A DNA stretch of 64,000 nucleotides from Mammaliicoccus stepanovicii (GCF_002902525.1 NZ_PPQZ01000015.1:1-64000); one strand, 5' to 3'. Shown: positions 19,527 to 29,951, counted from the first letter of the stretch. The notes: generated by a model from the sequence alone, not told the origin. Numbers and translations: made by a program.

Positions 19527-20681
19527 ATGTTAGAATTTGAACAAGGATTTAATCATTTAGCTACTTTAAAAGTAATAGGTGTCGGTGGTGGCGGTAATAA
19601 CGCTGTAAACCGTATGATAGATCACGGTATGAATAATGTGGATTTTATTTCAATTAACACAGATGGGCAAGCTTTAAACTTATCTAAAGCATCATCTAAA
19701 ATTCAAATTGGTGAAAAATTAACACGTGGATTAGGCGCTGGAGCAAACCCTGAAATAGGTAAAAAAGCTGCAGAAGAATCTCGCGAACAAATTGAAGATG
19801 CAATCCAAGGTGCAGATATGGTATTCGTAACTGCAGGTATGGGTGGCGGAACTGGTACTGGTGCTGCACCAGTAGTTGCTAAAATTGCTAAAGAAATGGG
19901 TGCTTTAACGGTAGGTGTTGTTACACGTCCATTTAGCTTTGAAGGTCGTAAGAGACAAACACAAGCTGCAGCAGGTGTTGAATCAATGAAAGCAGCTGTT
20001 GATACGTTAATCGTTATACCAAATGACCGATTACTAGATATCGTTGATAAATCTACACCAATGATGGAAGCATTTAAAGAAGCTGATAATGTATTACGTC
20101 AAGGTGTACAAGGTATTTCAGATTTAATCGCTGTTTCTGGTGAAGTAAACTTAGACTTTGCAGATGTTAAGACTATTATGTCTAACCAAGGTTCAGCATT
20201 AATGGGAATCGGTGTATCTTCTGGTGAAAACAGAGCTATTGAAGCTGCTAAGAAAGCAATTTCTTCTCCATTATTAGAGACTTCAATTGTTGGCGCACAA
20301 GGTGTGTTAATGAACATTACAGGTGGAGAATCTTTATCTCTATTTGAAGCACAAGAAGCTGCTGACATCGTACAAGATGCTGCTGACGAAGATGTGAACA
20401 TGATATTTGGTACTGTTATTAATCCTGAATTACAAGACGAATTAGTTGTTACTGTAATTGCAACTGGATTTAATGACAAACCATCAACTGCTCGTAAACC
20501 TCAAGGTGGCGGAGCATTTGGTGCTGTAACTGAAGAATCATCTAAAAGAGATGAAAGTGAATCACTAGGAAGAAAGGCTTCATTTGAAAGTAAACCTGCA
20601 AATGAATCAACTGATGATAGTGATATTCCAAGTTTCATTCGAAATAGAGAAGACAGACGTTCTAGACGCTCTAGAAGATAA
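19527..20681 (+). CDS. ftsZ: cell division GTPase FtsZ
   Basis: A 384-residue tubulin homologue that forms the Z ring. The tubulin signature GGGTGTG is at 106-112, the T7 synergy loop NLDFADV is intact, and the C-terminal peptide [10 protein letters not shown], which binds FtsA, SepF and EzrA, lies before a basic tail (RRSRRSRR). The linker between core and peptide is about 50 residues. AGGAGG precedes the ATG. It is followed by a clean terminator that overlaps the approach to pgeF, so part of the transcription probably stops here. Confidence 0.99.
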   Translation: MLEFEQGFNHLATLKVIGVGGGGNNAVNRMIDHGMNNVDFISINTDGQALNLSKASSKIQIGEKLTRGLGAGANPEIGKKAAEESREQIEDAIQGADMVFVTAGMGGGTGTGAAPVVAKIAKEMGALTVGVVTRPFSFEGRKRQTQAAAGVESMKAAVDTLIVIPNDRLLDIVDKSTPMMEAFKEADNVLRQGVQGISDLIAVSGEVNLDFADVKTIMSNQGSALMGIGVSSGENRAIEAAKKAISSPLLETSIVGAQGVLMNITGGESLSLFEAQEAADIVQDAADEDVNMIFGTVINPELQDELVVTVIATGFNDKPSTARKPQGGGAFGAVTEESSKRDESESLGRKASFESKPANESTDDSDIPSFIRNREDRRSRRSRR

Positions 20682-20693
20682 ATGAACTTAAAG

Positions 20694-20726
20694 AGTCATC
20701 AGGCTAAGTCCTGATGACTTTTTTTG
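20694..20726 (+). terminator. terminator after ftsZ
   Basis: AGTCATCAGG and CCTGATGACT form a perfect 10-bp stem followed by Ts. Only about 20 bases separate it from the next start codon, so pgeF expression needs read-through or a separate promoter. Confidence 0.9.
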
Positions 20727-20740
20727 TTAGGAGAGATGGA

Positions 20741-21532
20741 ATGAAAGAGATTTTTAATCAACATGAACATCATCTTGCTTATCATGCTGATGGCAGAGAA
20801 GACCTTGTAATAGGTATAACTACAAGAAATGGTGGGTTTAGTCCATACCCAGATAAAGCTTTCAACATGGCACGTTATATTGATGATAATGAAGAAAACA
20901 TTTCAAAACATCAGCAAATATTGGCTGATGAAATTAATTTTGAGACGACAAATTGGATTTTTCCTATCCAAACACATGAAAATAAAGTTCAAGAAGTAAA
21001 TCATAAAGATAAAGGGACAAATATTACAGAACTAACCAATGAATTATATGGTATTGATGGCTTATATACTTATGAATCAAATATTTTATTGACAATGTGC
21101 TTTGCAGATTGTGTACCAATTTATCTATATGATGTTAAGAATGAATATGTTGGTTTATGTCATGCAGGGTGGAGAGGTACATACGCAGAAATCATAAAAG
21201 AAATGATTGAACAATATAATGGTAATCTAAACGATTTAAGAATCATTATAGGGCCATCGACATCTAATAGTTATGAGATAAACGAAGATATCTATCAAAA
21301 ATTTCAAACCTTACCTATCGACATTGATTTGTATACAGAATATAGAGATAAAGATAGATACGGAATTGATTTAAAGATTGCAAATGAACAATTAGCTATC
21401 TATTACGGTATTAATCCACAGCACATATTAAGAACTAAGCACTGTACAGCAAATGAAACGGATATGTTCTTTTCATATAGAGTTGAAAAAGGAAATACTG
21501 GAAGAATGCTTGCATTTATTGGTAGAAAGTAG
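20741..21532 (+). CDS. pgeF: YlmD/PgeF-type multicopper-like nucleoside enzyme
   Basis: A 263-residue member of the YfiH/LACC1 family. The conserved metal-binding motifs are FADCVPIYLYD and GLCHAGWRGT, with a cysteine and histidines that bind zinc. Related enzymes act as purine nucleoside phosphorylases or adenosine deaminases, and an E. coli homologue edits peptidoglycan precursors. The polyphenol-oxidase name is historical. The ATG at 20741 follows AGGAGAG and gives the family N-terminus MKEIFNQ; an ATG at 20714 would lie inside the ftsZ terminator. It is the ylmD position of the Bacillus cluster. Confidence 0.9.
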   Translation: MKEIFNQHEHHLAYHADGREDLVIGITTRNGGFSPYPDKAFNMARYIDDNEENISKHQQILADEINFETTNWIFPIQTHENKVQEVNHKDKGTNITELTNELYGIDGLYTYESNILLTMCFADCVPIYLYDVKNEYVGLCHAGWRGTYAEIIKEMIEQYNGNLNDLRIIIGPSTSNSYEINEDIYQKFQTLPIDIDLYTEYRDKDRYGIDLKIANEQLAIYYGINPQHILRTKHCTANETDMFFSYRVEKGNTGRMLAFIGRK

Positions 21533-21534
21533 GA

Positions 21535-22212
21535 ATGATATTGAAATCAGTAGAAGAAAATTTGAAAAATCTTAATAGCACCCTTGAAAATGCCACAAAA
21601 AATTCTAAATTTGGAAACACACCTCAAGTGATTGTTGTTACAAAATATGTTACAATAGACCGAGCTATAGAAGCATATCAAGCAGGGTTAAGAAATTTTG
21701 GTGAAAATAGAATTGAAGGCTTCTTGGATAAGAAGCAACAATTACCAGATGATGCAGTGATGCATTTTATTGGGTCACTACAAACAAGGAAAGTTAAAGA
21801 AGTGATTAATGAAATAGACTATTTACATTCATTAGATCGAATTAAACTTGCTAAAGAAATTAATAAGCGCGCAAATCATGTGATAAATTGTTTTGTTCAA
21901 GTTAATGTATCGAATGAAGAATCTAAACATGGCATATCTGCCACAGATGTTATTCCATTCATTAAAGAACTAGAAGAATTTGAGAACATTAAAGTTGTTG
22001 GTTTAATGACAATGGCACCATTAACTGAAGATAAATCAGAAGTTCAAAAATATTTCAAACAGCTTAGAGAAATAAGAGATGAAATACAAATAATGAATTT
22101 ATCATATGCCCCATGCAATGAATTATCTATGGGTATGAGCAATGATTACAATGAGGCAATTTTAGAAGGTGCTTCGTTTGTTAGAATAGGTACAAAATTA
22201 GTTGGCGAATAG
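21535..22212 (+). CDS. ylmE: YggS/YlmE pyridoxal-phosphate homeostasis protein
   Basis: A 225-residue fold-type III PLP-binding protein (PLPBP family). The lysine of VVTKYVT near residue 42 holds the cofactor, and NFGENRIEG, WHFIGSLQ-like MHFIGSLQTRKV, and ELSMGMSNDYNEAI are family marks. It balances the free PLP pool and amino-acid metabolism rather than catalysing a known reaction. A TTG at 21541 is an alternative start with better spacing from AGGA. It is the second gene of the ylmDEFGH set and follows pgeF by 2 bases. Confidence 0.93.
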   Translation: MILKSVEENLKNLNSTLENATKNSKFGNTPQVIVVTKYVTIDRAIEAYQAGLRNFGENRIEGFLDKKQQLPDDAVMHFIGSLQTRKVKEVINEIDYLHSLDRIKLAKEINKRANHVINCFVQVNVSNEESKHGISATDVIPFIKELEEFENIKVVGLMTMAPLTEDKSEVQKYFKQLREIRDEIQIMNLSYAPCNELSMGMSNDYNEAILEGASFVRIGTKLVGE

Positions 22213-22223
22213 GAGTGTAATTT

Positions 22224-22799
22224 ATGGCAATAAAAGATGTATTCAAAGGTTTCTTTATTGTAGATGAAGAAGAAGAAGTATACGAAGATCAAAGACAAGA
22301 ACAACATAGAGCGCCACAACAAGAAAAACCACAACAAGAGACAAAGACAAATCAACAATCTATTAAAAGTGTACCTACACAAAATAGAAACACAACTAGA
22401 TATCAATCACAGCGTGCTCGTGATTTTAAAAAACCTGAAAGGAAAGAGGCCATGACAGAAAAACGTACAAATTCATCACAAACAAATGTTGTTAGCATGA
22501 GTGGTAATATGGATTTTGCGCAAAGTTCTAAAATGTGTCTATTTGAGCCTAGAGTTTTCTCAGATACTCAAGATATAGCAGATGAGCTTAAAAATAGAAG
22601 AACAACATTAGTGAATTTACAGCGTATAGATAAAGTTTCTGCTAAGAGAATTATAGATTTCTTAAGTGGTACTGTATATGCAATTGGTGGAGACATTAGA
22701 AGAGTGGGTACTGATATCTTCTTATGTACACCTGATAATGTAGAAGTAGCAGGGTCGATCACTGAACAATTAGAACAAGTTGAACCTTATCAAGAATAG
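22224..22799 (+). CDS. sepF: cell division protein SepF
   Basis: A 191-residue protein. The N-terminal amphipathic segment ([12 protein letters not shown]) inserts into the membrane, a glutamine-rich linker follows, and the SepF domain spans about 90-180 ([38 protein letters not shown]). SepF makes ring polymers, bundles FtsZ and provides a second membrane anchor beside FtsA. Co-location with ylmE and ylmG is standard. GGAGTG precedes the ATG. Confidence 0.96.
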   Translation: MAIKDVFKGFFIVDEEEEVYEDQRQEQHRAPQQEKPQQETKTNQQSIKSVPTQNRNTTRYQSQRARDFKKPERKEAMTEKRTNSSQTNVVSMSGNMDFAQSSKMCLFEPRVFSDTQDIADELKNRRTTLVNLQRIDKVSAKRIIDFLSGTVYAIGGDIRRVGTDIFLCTPDNVEVAGSITEQLEQVEPYQE

Positions 22800-22811
22800 A
22801 GGAAATATTTT

Positions 22812-23108
22812 ATGGATAATGGATTATTAAGTACGATTTTAGGATTTATATTATTTGTAGTTAAAATATATCAATATGGTATGATTGTATACTTCCTTAC
22901 ATCTTGGTTACCTGGTGTAAGAGAAGGTGGATTTGGCCAATTTTTAGGTAAAATATATGAACCGTTTTTAGAGCCATTTAGAAAAATTATTCCACCATTA
23001 GGGATGTTAGATATTTCGTCACTAGTAGCATTTATTACATTAAGTTTATTCTACTTTGGTTTAATCAATATATTTAACATGATTGTACCAGTAATGCCAA
23101 TTCTGTAA
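22812..23108 (+). CDS. ylmG: YggT/YlmG-family membrane protein
   Basis: A 98-residue protein with two hydrophobic regions, about residues 6-30 and 68-95, and the conserved middle YEPFLEPFRKIIPP characteristic of the YggT family. Its role is unclear; homologues affect nucleoid or chloroplast nucleoid distribution and osmotic tolerance. It sits between sepF and ylmH as in most Firmicutes. AGAGGAAA precedes the ATG. Confidence 0.92.
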   Translation: MDNGLLSTILGFILFVVKIYQYGMIVYFLTSWLPGVREGGFGQFLGKIYEPFLEPFRKIIPPLGMLDISSLVAFITLSLFYFGLINIFNMIVPVMPIL

Positions 23109-23130
23109 TAATTTAAGTACTAATACCGAG

Positions 23131-23166
23131 AAATAGGGTGAGACAATATGTCACATCCTATTTTTT
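23131..23166 (+). terminator. imperfect hairpin between ylmG and ylmH
   Basis: AAATAGGGTGAGACA pairs with TGTCACATCCTATTT with one mismatch and one G-U, followed by Ts. It could attenuate transcription into ylmH. Confidence 0.6.
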
Positions 23167-23186
23167 ATATCATTTGAGGTGTGAAT

Positions 23187-23960
23187 ATGGATATTTATCA
23201 ACATTTTAGAAAAGAAGAAAGAGAAGAAATTGATTTATTTATAAATAAATGTGACATTGCAGAACGAAATTACCAACATATGCTAACTGATTTTTTAGAT
23301 CCACGTGAACAATATATACTTAATACGATTGTAGGTGGATATGATGAACTAATGGTGCATTATTTTGGTGGCAATGAACAATCTGAAAGAAAGCGTGCTA
23401 TAATAGCTCCAGATTACTTTGTCCCTCAAGAAGATGACTTTGAAATGGTATTAATTGAGTTGGATTATCCATCCAAATTTGTTACTGTTTCACATCGAAA
23501 TGTACTTGGGGCATTAATGTCTTTAGGTATGGATCGAAATCAACTTGGCGATATTATAGTAAACGATAAAATTCAGTTTGTTTTGACAAAACGATTCGAA
23601 TCATATATTATGTTAGAATTCACTAAGATAAAGGGTGCTGGAATCAAATTGAGTTCAATTCCATTTAAAAATATGGTACAATCAAATGAGAATTGGATTA
23701 CTCATGACACCACAGTGAGTGCGATGAGACTGGATGTAATTGTTAAACATGTTACGAATACAAGTAGAACAATTAGTAAAAAACTCATCGAAAGTAAACG
23801 TGTTAAGATTAATCATAGGGAAATACAAGCAGTAGACTTTATAGTCGAAGAAAATGACTTATTATCTATTAAAGGATATGGTAGAGCATTGATTCTATCA
23901 AATAATGGTGAATCAAAAAAAGGTAAACTTAGAATTACTTACCGTACCTTATTTAAATAG
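23187..23960 (+). CDS. ylmH: S4-domain RNA-binding protein YlmH
   Basis: A 257-residue protein with an N-terminal YlmH domain and a C-terminal S4 RNA-binding domain (about 180-240, RLDVIVKHVTNTSRTISKKL and KVNHRE-like VKINHREIQA). YlmH has been linked to ribosome quality control, binding stalled 50S subunits in parallel with RqcH, which is also encoded in this window at 43.6-45.3 kb. GAGGTG precedes the ATG at 23187; a GTG two codons upstream is less likely. Confidence 0.9.
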   Translation: MDIYQHFRKEEREEIDLFINKCDIAERNYQHMLTDFLDPREQYILNTIVGGYDELMVHYFGGNEQSERKRAIIAPDYFVPQEDDFEMVLIELDYPSKFVTVSHRNVLGALMSLGMDRNQLGDIIVNDKIQFVLTKRFESYIMLEFTKIKGAGIKLSSIPFKNMVQSNENWITHDTTVSAMRLDVIVKHVTNTSRTISKKLIESKRVKINHREIQAVDFIVEENDLLSIKGYGRALILSNNGESKKGKLRITYRTLFK

Positions 23961-23978
23961 TCTTGAGGAGGAAAACTG

Positions 23979-24563
23979 ATGGCATTTAGCCCAGAAGACA
24001 TCAAACAAAAGGAATTCAATAGAGTTCATAAAGGTTTAGATGAATCAGAAGTACGTCAATATTTACAAACTTTAAGTGATGAAATTGAAAAATTAAAATC
24101 AGATAAAGAACAATTACAAACATTAATTAATGACAAAGATGAAAACATCAATCGTTTTAAAGCAGTTGAAAACACAATATCAGATGCACTATTACAAGCT
24201 CAAAAAGCTGGTGAAGAAACGAAACATACTGCAGTCTTAAAAGCGGATGCAATCATTAAAGAAGCTGAAGGGCGTTCAAACATTATTATTGAAGATGCAC
24301 TTCAAAAAGCGCGTCAAATTAGTTTTCAAACTGAAGATATGAAACGTCAATCTAAAGTGTTTAGATCTCGTTTTCGTATGTTAGTAGAAGCACAATTAGA
24401 TTTATTGAAAAATGATGATTGGGATTACTTATTGAATTATGATGTTGATCAACAAAGTGTTACCGAAGAAAATATTGACATTTTGAATAAAGAAGAACAA
24501 AATAATCAAGAACAGATAAATAATCAATCAACTAAAAGTGAAGAGGACAAGTCTGAAGAGTAA
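23979..24563 (+). CDS. divIVA: DivIVA-family polar/septal scaffold protein
   Basis: A 194-residue coiled-coil protein. The N-terminal membrane-binding domain reads MAFSPEDIKQKEFNRVHKGL with the conserved F and basic residues, then long coiled coils (about 30-75 and 80-150) and an acidic glutamine/asparagine-rich tail. DivIVA senses curved membrane and recruits division or chromosome-segregation factors. AGGAGG precedes the ATG. It closes the division cluster; the ileS leader follows immediately. Confidence 0.96.
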   Translation: MAFSPEDIKQKEFNRVHKGLDESEVRQYLQTLSDEIEKLKSDKEQLQTLINDKDENINRFKAVENTISDALLQAQKAGEETKHTAVLKADAIIKEAEGRSNIIIEDALQKARQISFQTEDMKRQSKVFRSRFRMLVEAQLDLLKNDDWDYLLNYDVDQQSVTEENIDILNKEEQNNQEQINNQSTKSEEDKSEE

Positions 24564-24564
24564 G

Positions 24565-24735
24565 GAATTATTCAGCGAACTAGGGATAGTGCAAGCCTAG
24601 TGAATTCGATTCTTTAGGTATCACCTGTTTACACAAATTTATACATTAATTGAGAGAACTCTATGTTGAGTTAATAAGGGTGGTACCGCGATTCAGTCGT
24701 CCCTGTTACTTCAGCATAGAGTTTTTTCTATATTT
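24565..24735 (+). promoter_or_regulatory. isoleucine T-box leader of ileS
   Basis: The T-box core AAGGGTGGTACCGCG is at 24676-24690. An ATC specifier codon (isoleucine) is visible at 24620-24622 within TAGGTATCACCTG. AACTCTATG (24657) can pair with CATAGAGTT followed by Ts (24714-24728), the terminator, while GTGGTACCGCG...CGTCCC forms the alternative antiterminator. Uncharged tRNA-Ile should favour read-through into ileS. Confidence 0.95.
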
Positions 24736-24760
24736 TAATTGAAAAAGGAGATTAAGAAAT

Positions 24761-27511
24761 ATGGATTATAAAGATACGTTATTAATGCCAAAAACAGACT
24801 TTCCAATGAGAGGTGGTCTTCCAAACAAAGAACCACAAATTCAAGAAGATTGGAAAGAAAAAGATTTATTTAATAAAATATTAGAAAAAAATAAAGGCAA
24901 TACGCCATTCATCTTACATGATGGTCCTCCATATGCGAATGGAAATCTACATATGGGTCATGCTTTAAATAAAATCTTAAAAGATATTATTGTACGCCAA
25001 AAAGCGATGTCTGGATATTATGCACCATATGTACCAGGTTGGGACACACACGGTTTACCAATTGAACAAGCATTAACAAATAAAGGCGTCAAAAGAAAAG
25101 AAATGTCAGTAGCAGAATTCCGTGAAAAATGTAAAGAATTTGCTTTAGAGCAAATCGAATTACAAAAATCAGACTTCAAACGCTTAGGTATAAATGGTGA
25201 TTGGGATAATCCGTATATCACATTGAAACCAGAATTTGAAGCCGCTCAAATTAGAGTATTTGGTGAAATGGCTGCTAAAGGATTAATTTATAAAGGTAAA
25301 AAACCTGTTTATTGGTCTCCTTCAAGTGAATCTTCATTGGCTGAAGCGGAAATTGAATATCAAGACAAAAAATCTCCATCTATTTATGTAGCATTTAATG
25401 TTGTAGATGGTAAAGGTATTGTGGATGAAGATGCAGCATTTATTATTTGGACAACAACGCCATGGACAATTCCTTCTAACTTAGGTATTGCGCTAAATCC
25501 TCAATTAACGTATGTCCAAGTTAATGTTGAAGGTAAAAAATATATCCTTGCTGAAGCTTTACTTGATGCAGTATGCGAAGAATTAGAATGGAATAAAGAA
25601 ACAATTGTTCGCGAAAAAGAATTCAATGGCGCTGATTTAGAATATGCAACAGCTCAACATCCATTTATTGATAGAACATCACTTGTAATCTTAGGTGATC
25701 ACGTTACAACAGATGCCGGTACAGGTTGTGTTCATACTGCACCTGGTCATGGTGAGGATGACTACATCGTTGGTCAAAAATATGACTTAGGTGTTATTAG
25801 CCCTGTAGATGATAAAGGTGTGTTTACTGAAGAAGCTGGAGAGTTCGCAGGTCAATTTTACGATAAAGCAAACAAGACAATTACTGAAAAATTAGACGAA
25901 GTTGGCGCGTTATTAAAACTTACATTCTTTAAACATTCATACCCACATGATTGGCGTACTAAAAAACCAGTTATCTTTAGAGCAACAGAACAATGGTTTG
26001 CATCAATCAGTAAAGTTAGACAGGATATATTAGATGCTATTGATGATACGAAATTCAAAGTTGATTGGGGTAAAACGCGTCTCTATAATATGATTCGTGA
26101 TAGAGGCGAGTGGGTCATTTCACGTCAAAGAGTTTGGGGTGTTCCATTGCCAGTATTCTATGCTGAAAATGGCGAAATCATTATGACTGATGGAACAATC
26201 AATCATGTTGCTGATTTATTTGAAAAACATGGTTCAAATATTTGGTTCGAACGTGAAGCAAAAGATTTATTACCTGAAGGATTTACTCATGAAGGTAGCC
26301 CGAATGGAGAATTTACTAAAGAAACAGACATTATGGACGTTTGGTTTGATTCAGGTTCAACTCATAGAGGCGTGCTAGAAACAAGACCAGAATTATCTTA
26401 TCCAGCTGATATTTATATCGAAGGTAGTGATCAGTATAGAGGATGGTTTAACTCTTCAATTACAACTTCAGTTGCAACTAAAGGCATTTCACCATACAAG
26501 ATGTTATTAAGCCACGGTTTTGTAATGGATGGAGAAGGCAAGAAAATGAGTAAGTCTTTAGGAAATGTTATCGTGCCTGATAAAATCGTTAAACAAATGG
26601 GTGCTGACATTGCTAGACTTTGGGTAAGTAGTGTTGATTACTTAGCTGATGTTCGTATTTCAAATGAAATTTTAAAACAAACTTCAGATGTATATCGCAA
26701 AATCCGTAACACGTTCCGATTCTTATTAGGAAATGTAAGTGATTTTAATCCAGCAACTGACAGTGTTAAATACGAAGATATGTTAGAAATTGATCAATAT
26801 ATGCATAATAGATTAAATCAATTTATTGGAAGAACATTATCTCATTATGAAGCATTTGATTATTTAGATATTTACCAAGATATTCAAAACTTTATCAATG
26901 TAGAATTAAGTAACTTCTATTTAGATTACGGTAAAGATATTCTTTACATTGAACAAAGAGATTCATTAAAACGTCGTAGTATGCAAACAGTGTTACATGA
27001 AACTCTAGTTAAGTTAGTTAAATTGTTAGCACCCATTATCCCACATACTGCTGATGAAATTTGGGGACATATCCCACATGTCGAAGAAGAAAGTGTTCAT
27101 TTAACAAATATGCCAAATCCACATGAAGTAGATTTAGAATTAGTTGAAAAATGGACTACGCTTATGAACATGAGAGATGATGTGAATAGAGCATTAGAGG
27201 TTGCACGTAACGAAAAAGTTATCGGTAAGTCATTAGAAGCACATATTACATTATCAAATTCACAAGACTTTAATGTAGTAGAATTCTTAAGTCAATTCCA
27301 AGATTTACAACAATTATTTATCGTTTCAAAAGTTGATGTTGTAGACGAATTAACAGACGGTGTTGAATATGAATATGCAAAAGTTAAAGTTGAACATGCG
27401 GAAGGCGAAAAATGTGAACGTTGCTGGAATTATTCTGAAGAATTAGGTTCAGTAGGTGAACTAGACAATTTATGTCCACGTTGTCAAGAAGTTGTCAAAA
27501 CTTTAATTTAA
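24761..27511 (+). CDS. ileS: isoleucyl-tRNA synthetase
   Basis: A 916-residue class I aminoacyl-tRNA synthetase. The HIGH-type motif is HMGH at 64-67 and KMSKS is at 595-599. The editing CP1 domain lies between, with [12 protein letters not shown]-like [13 protein letters not shown]. The C-terminal zinc ribbon uses C885, C888, C905 and C908. Length and zinc finger match the bacterial housekeeping IleS1 type, normally sensitive to mupirocin. AAAAAGGAG precedes the ATG. Expression is set by the T-box leader upstream. Confidence 0.99.
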   Translation: MDYKDTLLMPKTDFPMRGGLPNKEPQIQEDWKEKDLFNKILEKNKGNTPFILHDGPPYANGNLHMGHALNKILKDIIVRQKAMSGYYAPYVPGWDTHGLPIEQALTNKGVKRKEMSVAEFREKCKEFALEQIELQKSDFKRLGINGDWDNPYITLKPEFEAAQIRVFGEMAAKGLIYKGKKPVYWSPSSESSLAEAEIEYQDKKSPSIYVAFNVVDGKGIVDEDAAFIIWTTTPWTIPSNLGIALNPQLTYVQVNVEGKKYILAEALLDAVCEELEWNKETIVREKEFNGADLEYATAQHPFIDRTSLVILGDHVTTDAGTGCVHTAPGHGEDDYIVGQKYDLGVISPVDDKGVFTEEAGEFAGQFYDKANKTITEKLDEVGALLKLTFFKHSYPHDWRTKKPVIFRATEQWFASISKVRQDILDAIDDTKFKVDWGKTRLYNMIRDRGEWVISRQRVWGVPLPVFYAENGEIIMTDGTINHVADLFEKHGSNIWFEREAKDLLPEGFTHEGSPNGEFTKETDIMDVWFDSGSTHRGVLETRPELSYPADIYIEGSDQYRGWFNSSITTSVATKGISPYKMLLSHGFVMDGEGKKMSKSLGNVIVPDKIVKQMGADIARLWVSSVDYLADVRISNEILKQTSDVYRKIRNTFRFLLGNVSDFNPATDSVKYEDMLEIDQYMHNRLNQFIGRTLSHYEAFDYLDIYQDIQNFINVELSNFYLDYGKDILYIEQRDSLKRRSMQTVLHETLVKLVKLLAPIIPHTADEIWGHIPHVEEESVHLTNMPNPHEVDLELVEKWTTLMNMRDDVNRALEVARNEKVIGKSLEAHITLSNSQDFNVVEFLSQFQDLQQLFIVSKVDVVDELTDGVEYEYAKVKVEHAEGEKCERCWNYSEELGSVGELDNLCPRCQEVVKTLI

Positions 27512-27540
27512 TCTAAAGATGACTTAAATCGTTATTGAAT

Positions 27541-27583
27541 AGAAGAAGTTCAAGGTATTCATTGATGCCATGGACTTCTTCTT
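27541..27583 (+). terminator. terminator of ileS
   Basis: AGAAGAAGTTCAAGG pairs with CCATGGACTTCTTCT (one mismatch, one G-U) around an AT-rich loop, followed by TTTATG. Confidence 0.75.
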
Positions 27584-27668
27584 TATGTTTAATCTATTAT
27601 CTTGCATGAGAAACTAACATTAAATCTGTTTATTATGGTAAAATAATCAAGATTGGAGTGAAATCAAC

Positions 27669-28148
27669 ATGCGTAAAGGTTACAATGTAACGATTTGGAG
27701 TATTTTTATTATATTATTAATCGCATTGGATCAACTAACTAAGTTTTTAATCGTAAAATCATTAGAAGTGGGAGATTCAGTAAAGGTTATAACAAATGCA
27801 ATTTATATTACATCTCATAGAAACCAAGGTGCTGCTTGGGGAATATTACAAGGTAAAATGTGGTTGTTTTATATCGTAACGATTGTAGTATTAGTTGTAT
27901 TGTTTATGTTCTTTAAAAATGAAGGCTATGGTAAGCCACTCATACAATTTGGTTTAAGCCTCTTAATTGCTGGATCAATCGGTAACTTTATCGATAGATT
28001 ATTCAGAGGTGAAGTTGTAGATTTCATTGATACTTATATATTTGGATATAACTTTCCAATTTTCAACGTAGCTGATGCAGCTTTAACAATTGGAGTAGTA
28101 GTTTTAATCATCGTCATATTAATTGACGACAAGGAGGAAAAAGCTTGA
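27669..28148 (+). CDS. lspA: prolipoprotein signal peptidase LspA
   Basis: A 159-residue four-helix membrane aspartyl protease that removes signal peptides from lipid-modified prolipoproteins. The catalytic regions are GNFIDRLFRGEVVDFID and FNVADAAL, each holding one active aspartate. DQLTK near residue 21 is the conserved first-helix motif. GGAGTG precedes the ATG. The stop overlaps the TTG start of the following pseudouridine synthase by four bases. Confidence 0.97.
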   Translation: MRKGYNVTIWSIFIILLIALDQLTKFLIVKSLEVGDSVKVITNAIYITSHRNQGAAWGILQGKMWLFYIVTIVVLVVLFMFFKNEGYGKPLIQFGLSLLIAGSIGNFIDRLFRGEVVDFIDTYIFGYNFPIFNVADAALTIGVVVLIIVILIDDKEEKA

Positions 28149-29068
28149 ATACATTTGAATTTAAAATAGAGACACAAGAAGAAGTAGGCAATAGAATCGA
28201 TAAATATTTACCAGAACTAAATAGTGACTGGTCAAGAAACCAAATACAAGATTGGATTAAACTTGGTTTAGTTGAAGTAAATAGTAAAGTGGTTAAATCT
28301 AACTATAAGACTAAATTAAATGATGTTATCATTGTCACTGAAAAAGTCGTTGAAGAAGTTGATTTAGTTGCAGAAGATTTAGGTATTGAAATTTATTATG
28401 AAGATAAAGATGTGGCTGTTGTTTATAAACCTAAAGGTATGGTTGTACATCCGGCACCAGGTCATTATACAGGTACTTTAGTTAATGGATTAATGCATGA
28501 AATTACCGACTTATCTGGCATTAATGGTGAAATAAGACCTGGTATTGTACATCGTATTGATAAAGATACTTCTGGTTTGTTAATGATAGCCAAAAACGAT
28601 ATCGCGCATAGAGGCCTCGTTGAACAGTTAGTAAACAAGACCGTTACACGTGAATATACAGCTTTAGTACATGGGAATATTCCACATGAATTTGGTACGA
28701 TCGAAGCACCAATAGGTAGAAATCCTAAAGAACGTCAAGAAATGGCTATTGTCGATGATGGCAAAGAAGCGGTTACGCATTTTAATGTTATTGAGAAATT
28801 TGAACAATATACTTTAGTGAACTGTCAATTAGAGACAGGTAGAACACACCAAATTAGAGTTCATATGAAACATATTGGTTATCCTTTAGTAGGAGACCCT
28901 AAATATGGTCCTAAGAAAACTTTAAACCTAGAAGGACAAGCACTTCATGCAGGTTTATTAGGTTTTGAACATCCTGTAACTGGTGAATACATTGAAAATG
29001 AAGCACCACTTCCAGAATACTTCGAGACATTATTGGATAAATTACGTAAAAGAGAAATCAATAAATAA
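28145..29068 (+). CDS. RluD-type 23S rRNA pseudouridine synthase
   Basis: A 307-residue RluA-family enzyme. An N-terminal S4 domain (SRNQIQDWIKLGLVEVNSK) is followed by the catalytic domain with HRIDKDTSGLLM, whose second aspartate is the nucleophile. VYKPKGMVVHP, RTHQIRVH and the final YGPKK region match RluD/YlyB. It should convert uridines in helix 69 of 23S rRNA. TTG start with AAGGAGG upstream, overlapping lspA by four bases. The same pairing occurs in Bacillus (lspA-ylyB). Confidence 0.93.
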   Translation: MNTFEFKIETQEEVGNRIDKYLPELNSDWSRNQIQDWIKLGLVEVNSKVVKSNYKTKLNDVIIVTEKVVEEVDLVAEDLGIEIYYEDKDVAVVYKPKGMVVHPAPGHYTGTLVNGLMHEITDLSGINGEIRPGIVHRIDKDTSGLLMIAKNDIAHRGLVEQLVNKTVTREYTALVHGNIPHEFGTIEAPIGRNPKERQEMAIVDDGKEAVTHFNVIEKFEQYTLVNCQLETGRTHQIRVHMKHIGYPLVGDPKYGPKKTLNLEGQALHAGLLGFEHPVTGEYIENEAPLPEYFETLLDKLRKREINK

Positions 29069-29107
29069 GTAATTGTGTAATAATACTAAATTAATTTGTA
29101 ATATACT

Positions 29108-29136
29108 TTGACATCGTTAATCAAAAACGATACTAT
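29108..29136 (+). promoter_or_regulatory. sigma-A promoter of the pyr operon
   Basis: A perfect -35 TTGACA (29108-29113), a 17-base spacer and -10 TACTAT (29131-29136). Transcription would start about 25 bases before the PyrR-binding leader. Confidence 0.85.
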
Positions 29137-29144
29137 ATATATAA

Positions 29145-29264
29145 CAACTTAAGCGTCTTTAAAGGACAGTCCAGAGAGGCTGGAAAGACATAATATGTAC
29201 GTGTGGACCATTCTAATGGTACCAGTATATACTCATGTCTTTCTAAAGACGTGAGTATTTTTTT
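29145..29264 (+). promoter_or_regulatory. PyrR-regulated attenuator 1, before pyrR
   Basis: ACAGTCCAGAGAGGCTGGAA at 29166-29185 matches the PyrR-binding stem-loop consensus. The terminator ACTCATGTCTTT/AAAGACGTGAGT plus eight Ts ends at 29264. UMP-bound PyrR is expected to stabilise the binding loop and so favour termination before pyrR. Confidence 0.95.
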
Positions 29265-29282
29265 GTGGAAGGAGATATAGTT

Positions 29283-29810
29283 ATGGTCGAAAGAATCATT
29301 ATGGATGATGCAGCTGTTAACCGAGCTTTAACAAGAATGTCTCATGAAATTCTTGAAAAGAATAAAGGCACGAAAGATATTGTCTTACTAGGCGTTAAAA
29401 CACGCGGTGTCTTTTTAGCGAATAGACTTAAAGAGAAAATTGATTCAATAGAACAAGTTAAAGTACCAACAGGTGAAATCGACGTAACACATTATCGAGA
29501 TGATGTACAAAATCAACAAAGTACGATTAAAGTTAAATCATTCGATATTGATGTAGATATCAATGATAAACACGTCATAATTGTAGACGATGTATTGTAC
29601 ACAGGTCGAACAGTAAGAGCATCATTAGACGCGATACTAGATCATGCAAGACCTCGAAAGATAAGTTTAGCAACATTAGTTGATAGAGGTCATAGAGAAC
29701 TGCCGATAAGAGCAGATTATGTTGGGAAAAATGTACCAACAGCATCTAATGAATCAATTGTAGTAGAGCTTGAAGAATACGATAAACAAACAGCAGTAAC
29801 TTTAAACTAA
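29283..29810 (+). CDS. pyrR: pyr operon attenuation regulator PyrR
   Basis: A 175-residue phosphoribosyltransferase-fold protein that binds UMP or UTP and pyr mRNA, and has weak uracil phosphoribosyltransferase activity. The PRPP motif [13 protein letters not shown] spans 98-110. The ATG at 29283 follows GGAAGGAGAT; an ATG-like start at 29265 would lie in the T-run of the terminator. PyrR-binding loops lie both before and after the gene, so it controls its own operon. Confidence 0.97.
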   Translation: MVERIIMDDAAVNRALTRMSHEILEKNKGTKDIVLLGVKTRGVFLANRLKEKIDSIEQVKVPTGEIDVTHYRDDVQNQQSTIKVKSFDIDVDINDKHVIIVDDVLYTGRTVRASLDAILDHARPRKISLATLVDRGHRELPIRADYVGKNVPTASNESIVVELEEYDKQTAVTLN

Positions 29811-29821
29811 ATAAATCCTTT

Positions 29822-29936
29822 TAAATCAGTACGAGAGACTGGCAAAGGAATATATGAATAGAGCACCTATACTATAACGATAGGTCTCTCTATACCCATA
29901 GATCCCTTTGCGACTTGTGCAAAGGGATCTTTTTTG
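29822..29936 (+). promoter_or_regulatory. PyrR-regulated attenuator 2, between pyrR and pyrP
   Basis: AATCAGTACGAGAGACTGGC (29824-29843) has the GAGAG loop and flanks of a PyrR site, though less close to consensus than the first. The terminator AGATCCCTTTGC/GCAAAGGGATCT plus six Ts lies at 29900-29936. Confidence 0.9.
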
Positions 29937-29951
29937 AATAGGAGAATGAAT

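Noticed and set aside
20714-20740. Upstream ATG for pgeF adding nine residues
   Set aside because: It falls inside the ftsZ terminator hairpin and lacks a ribosome site; the ATG at 20741 has both correct spacing and the family N-terminus.
22264-22455. Open frame inside sepF
   Set aside because: It is a lysine-rich shadow of the glutamine-rich sepF linker and has no ribosome site.
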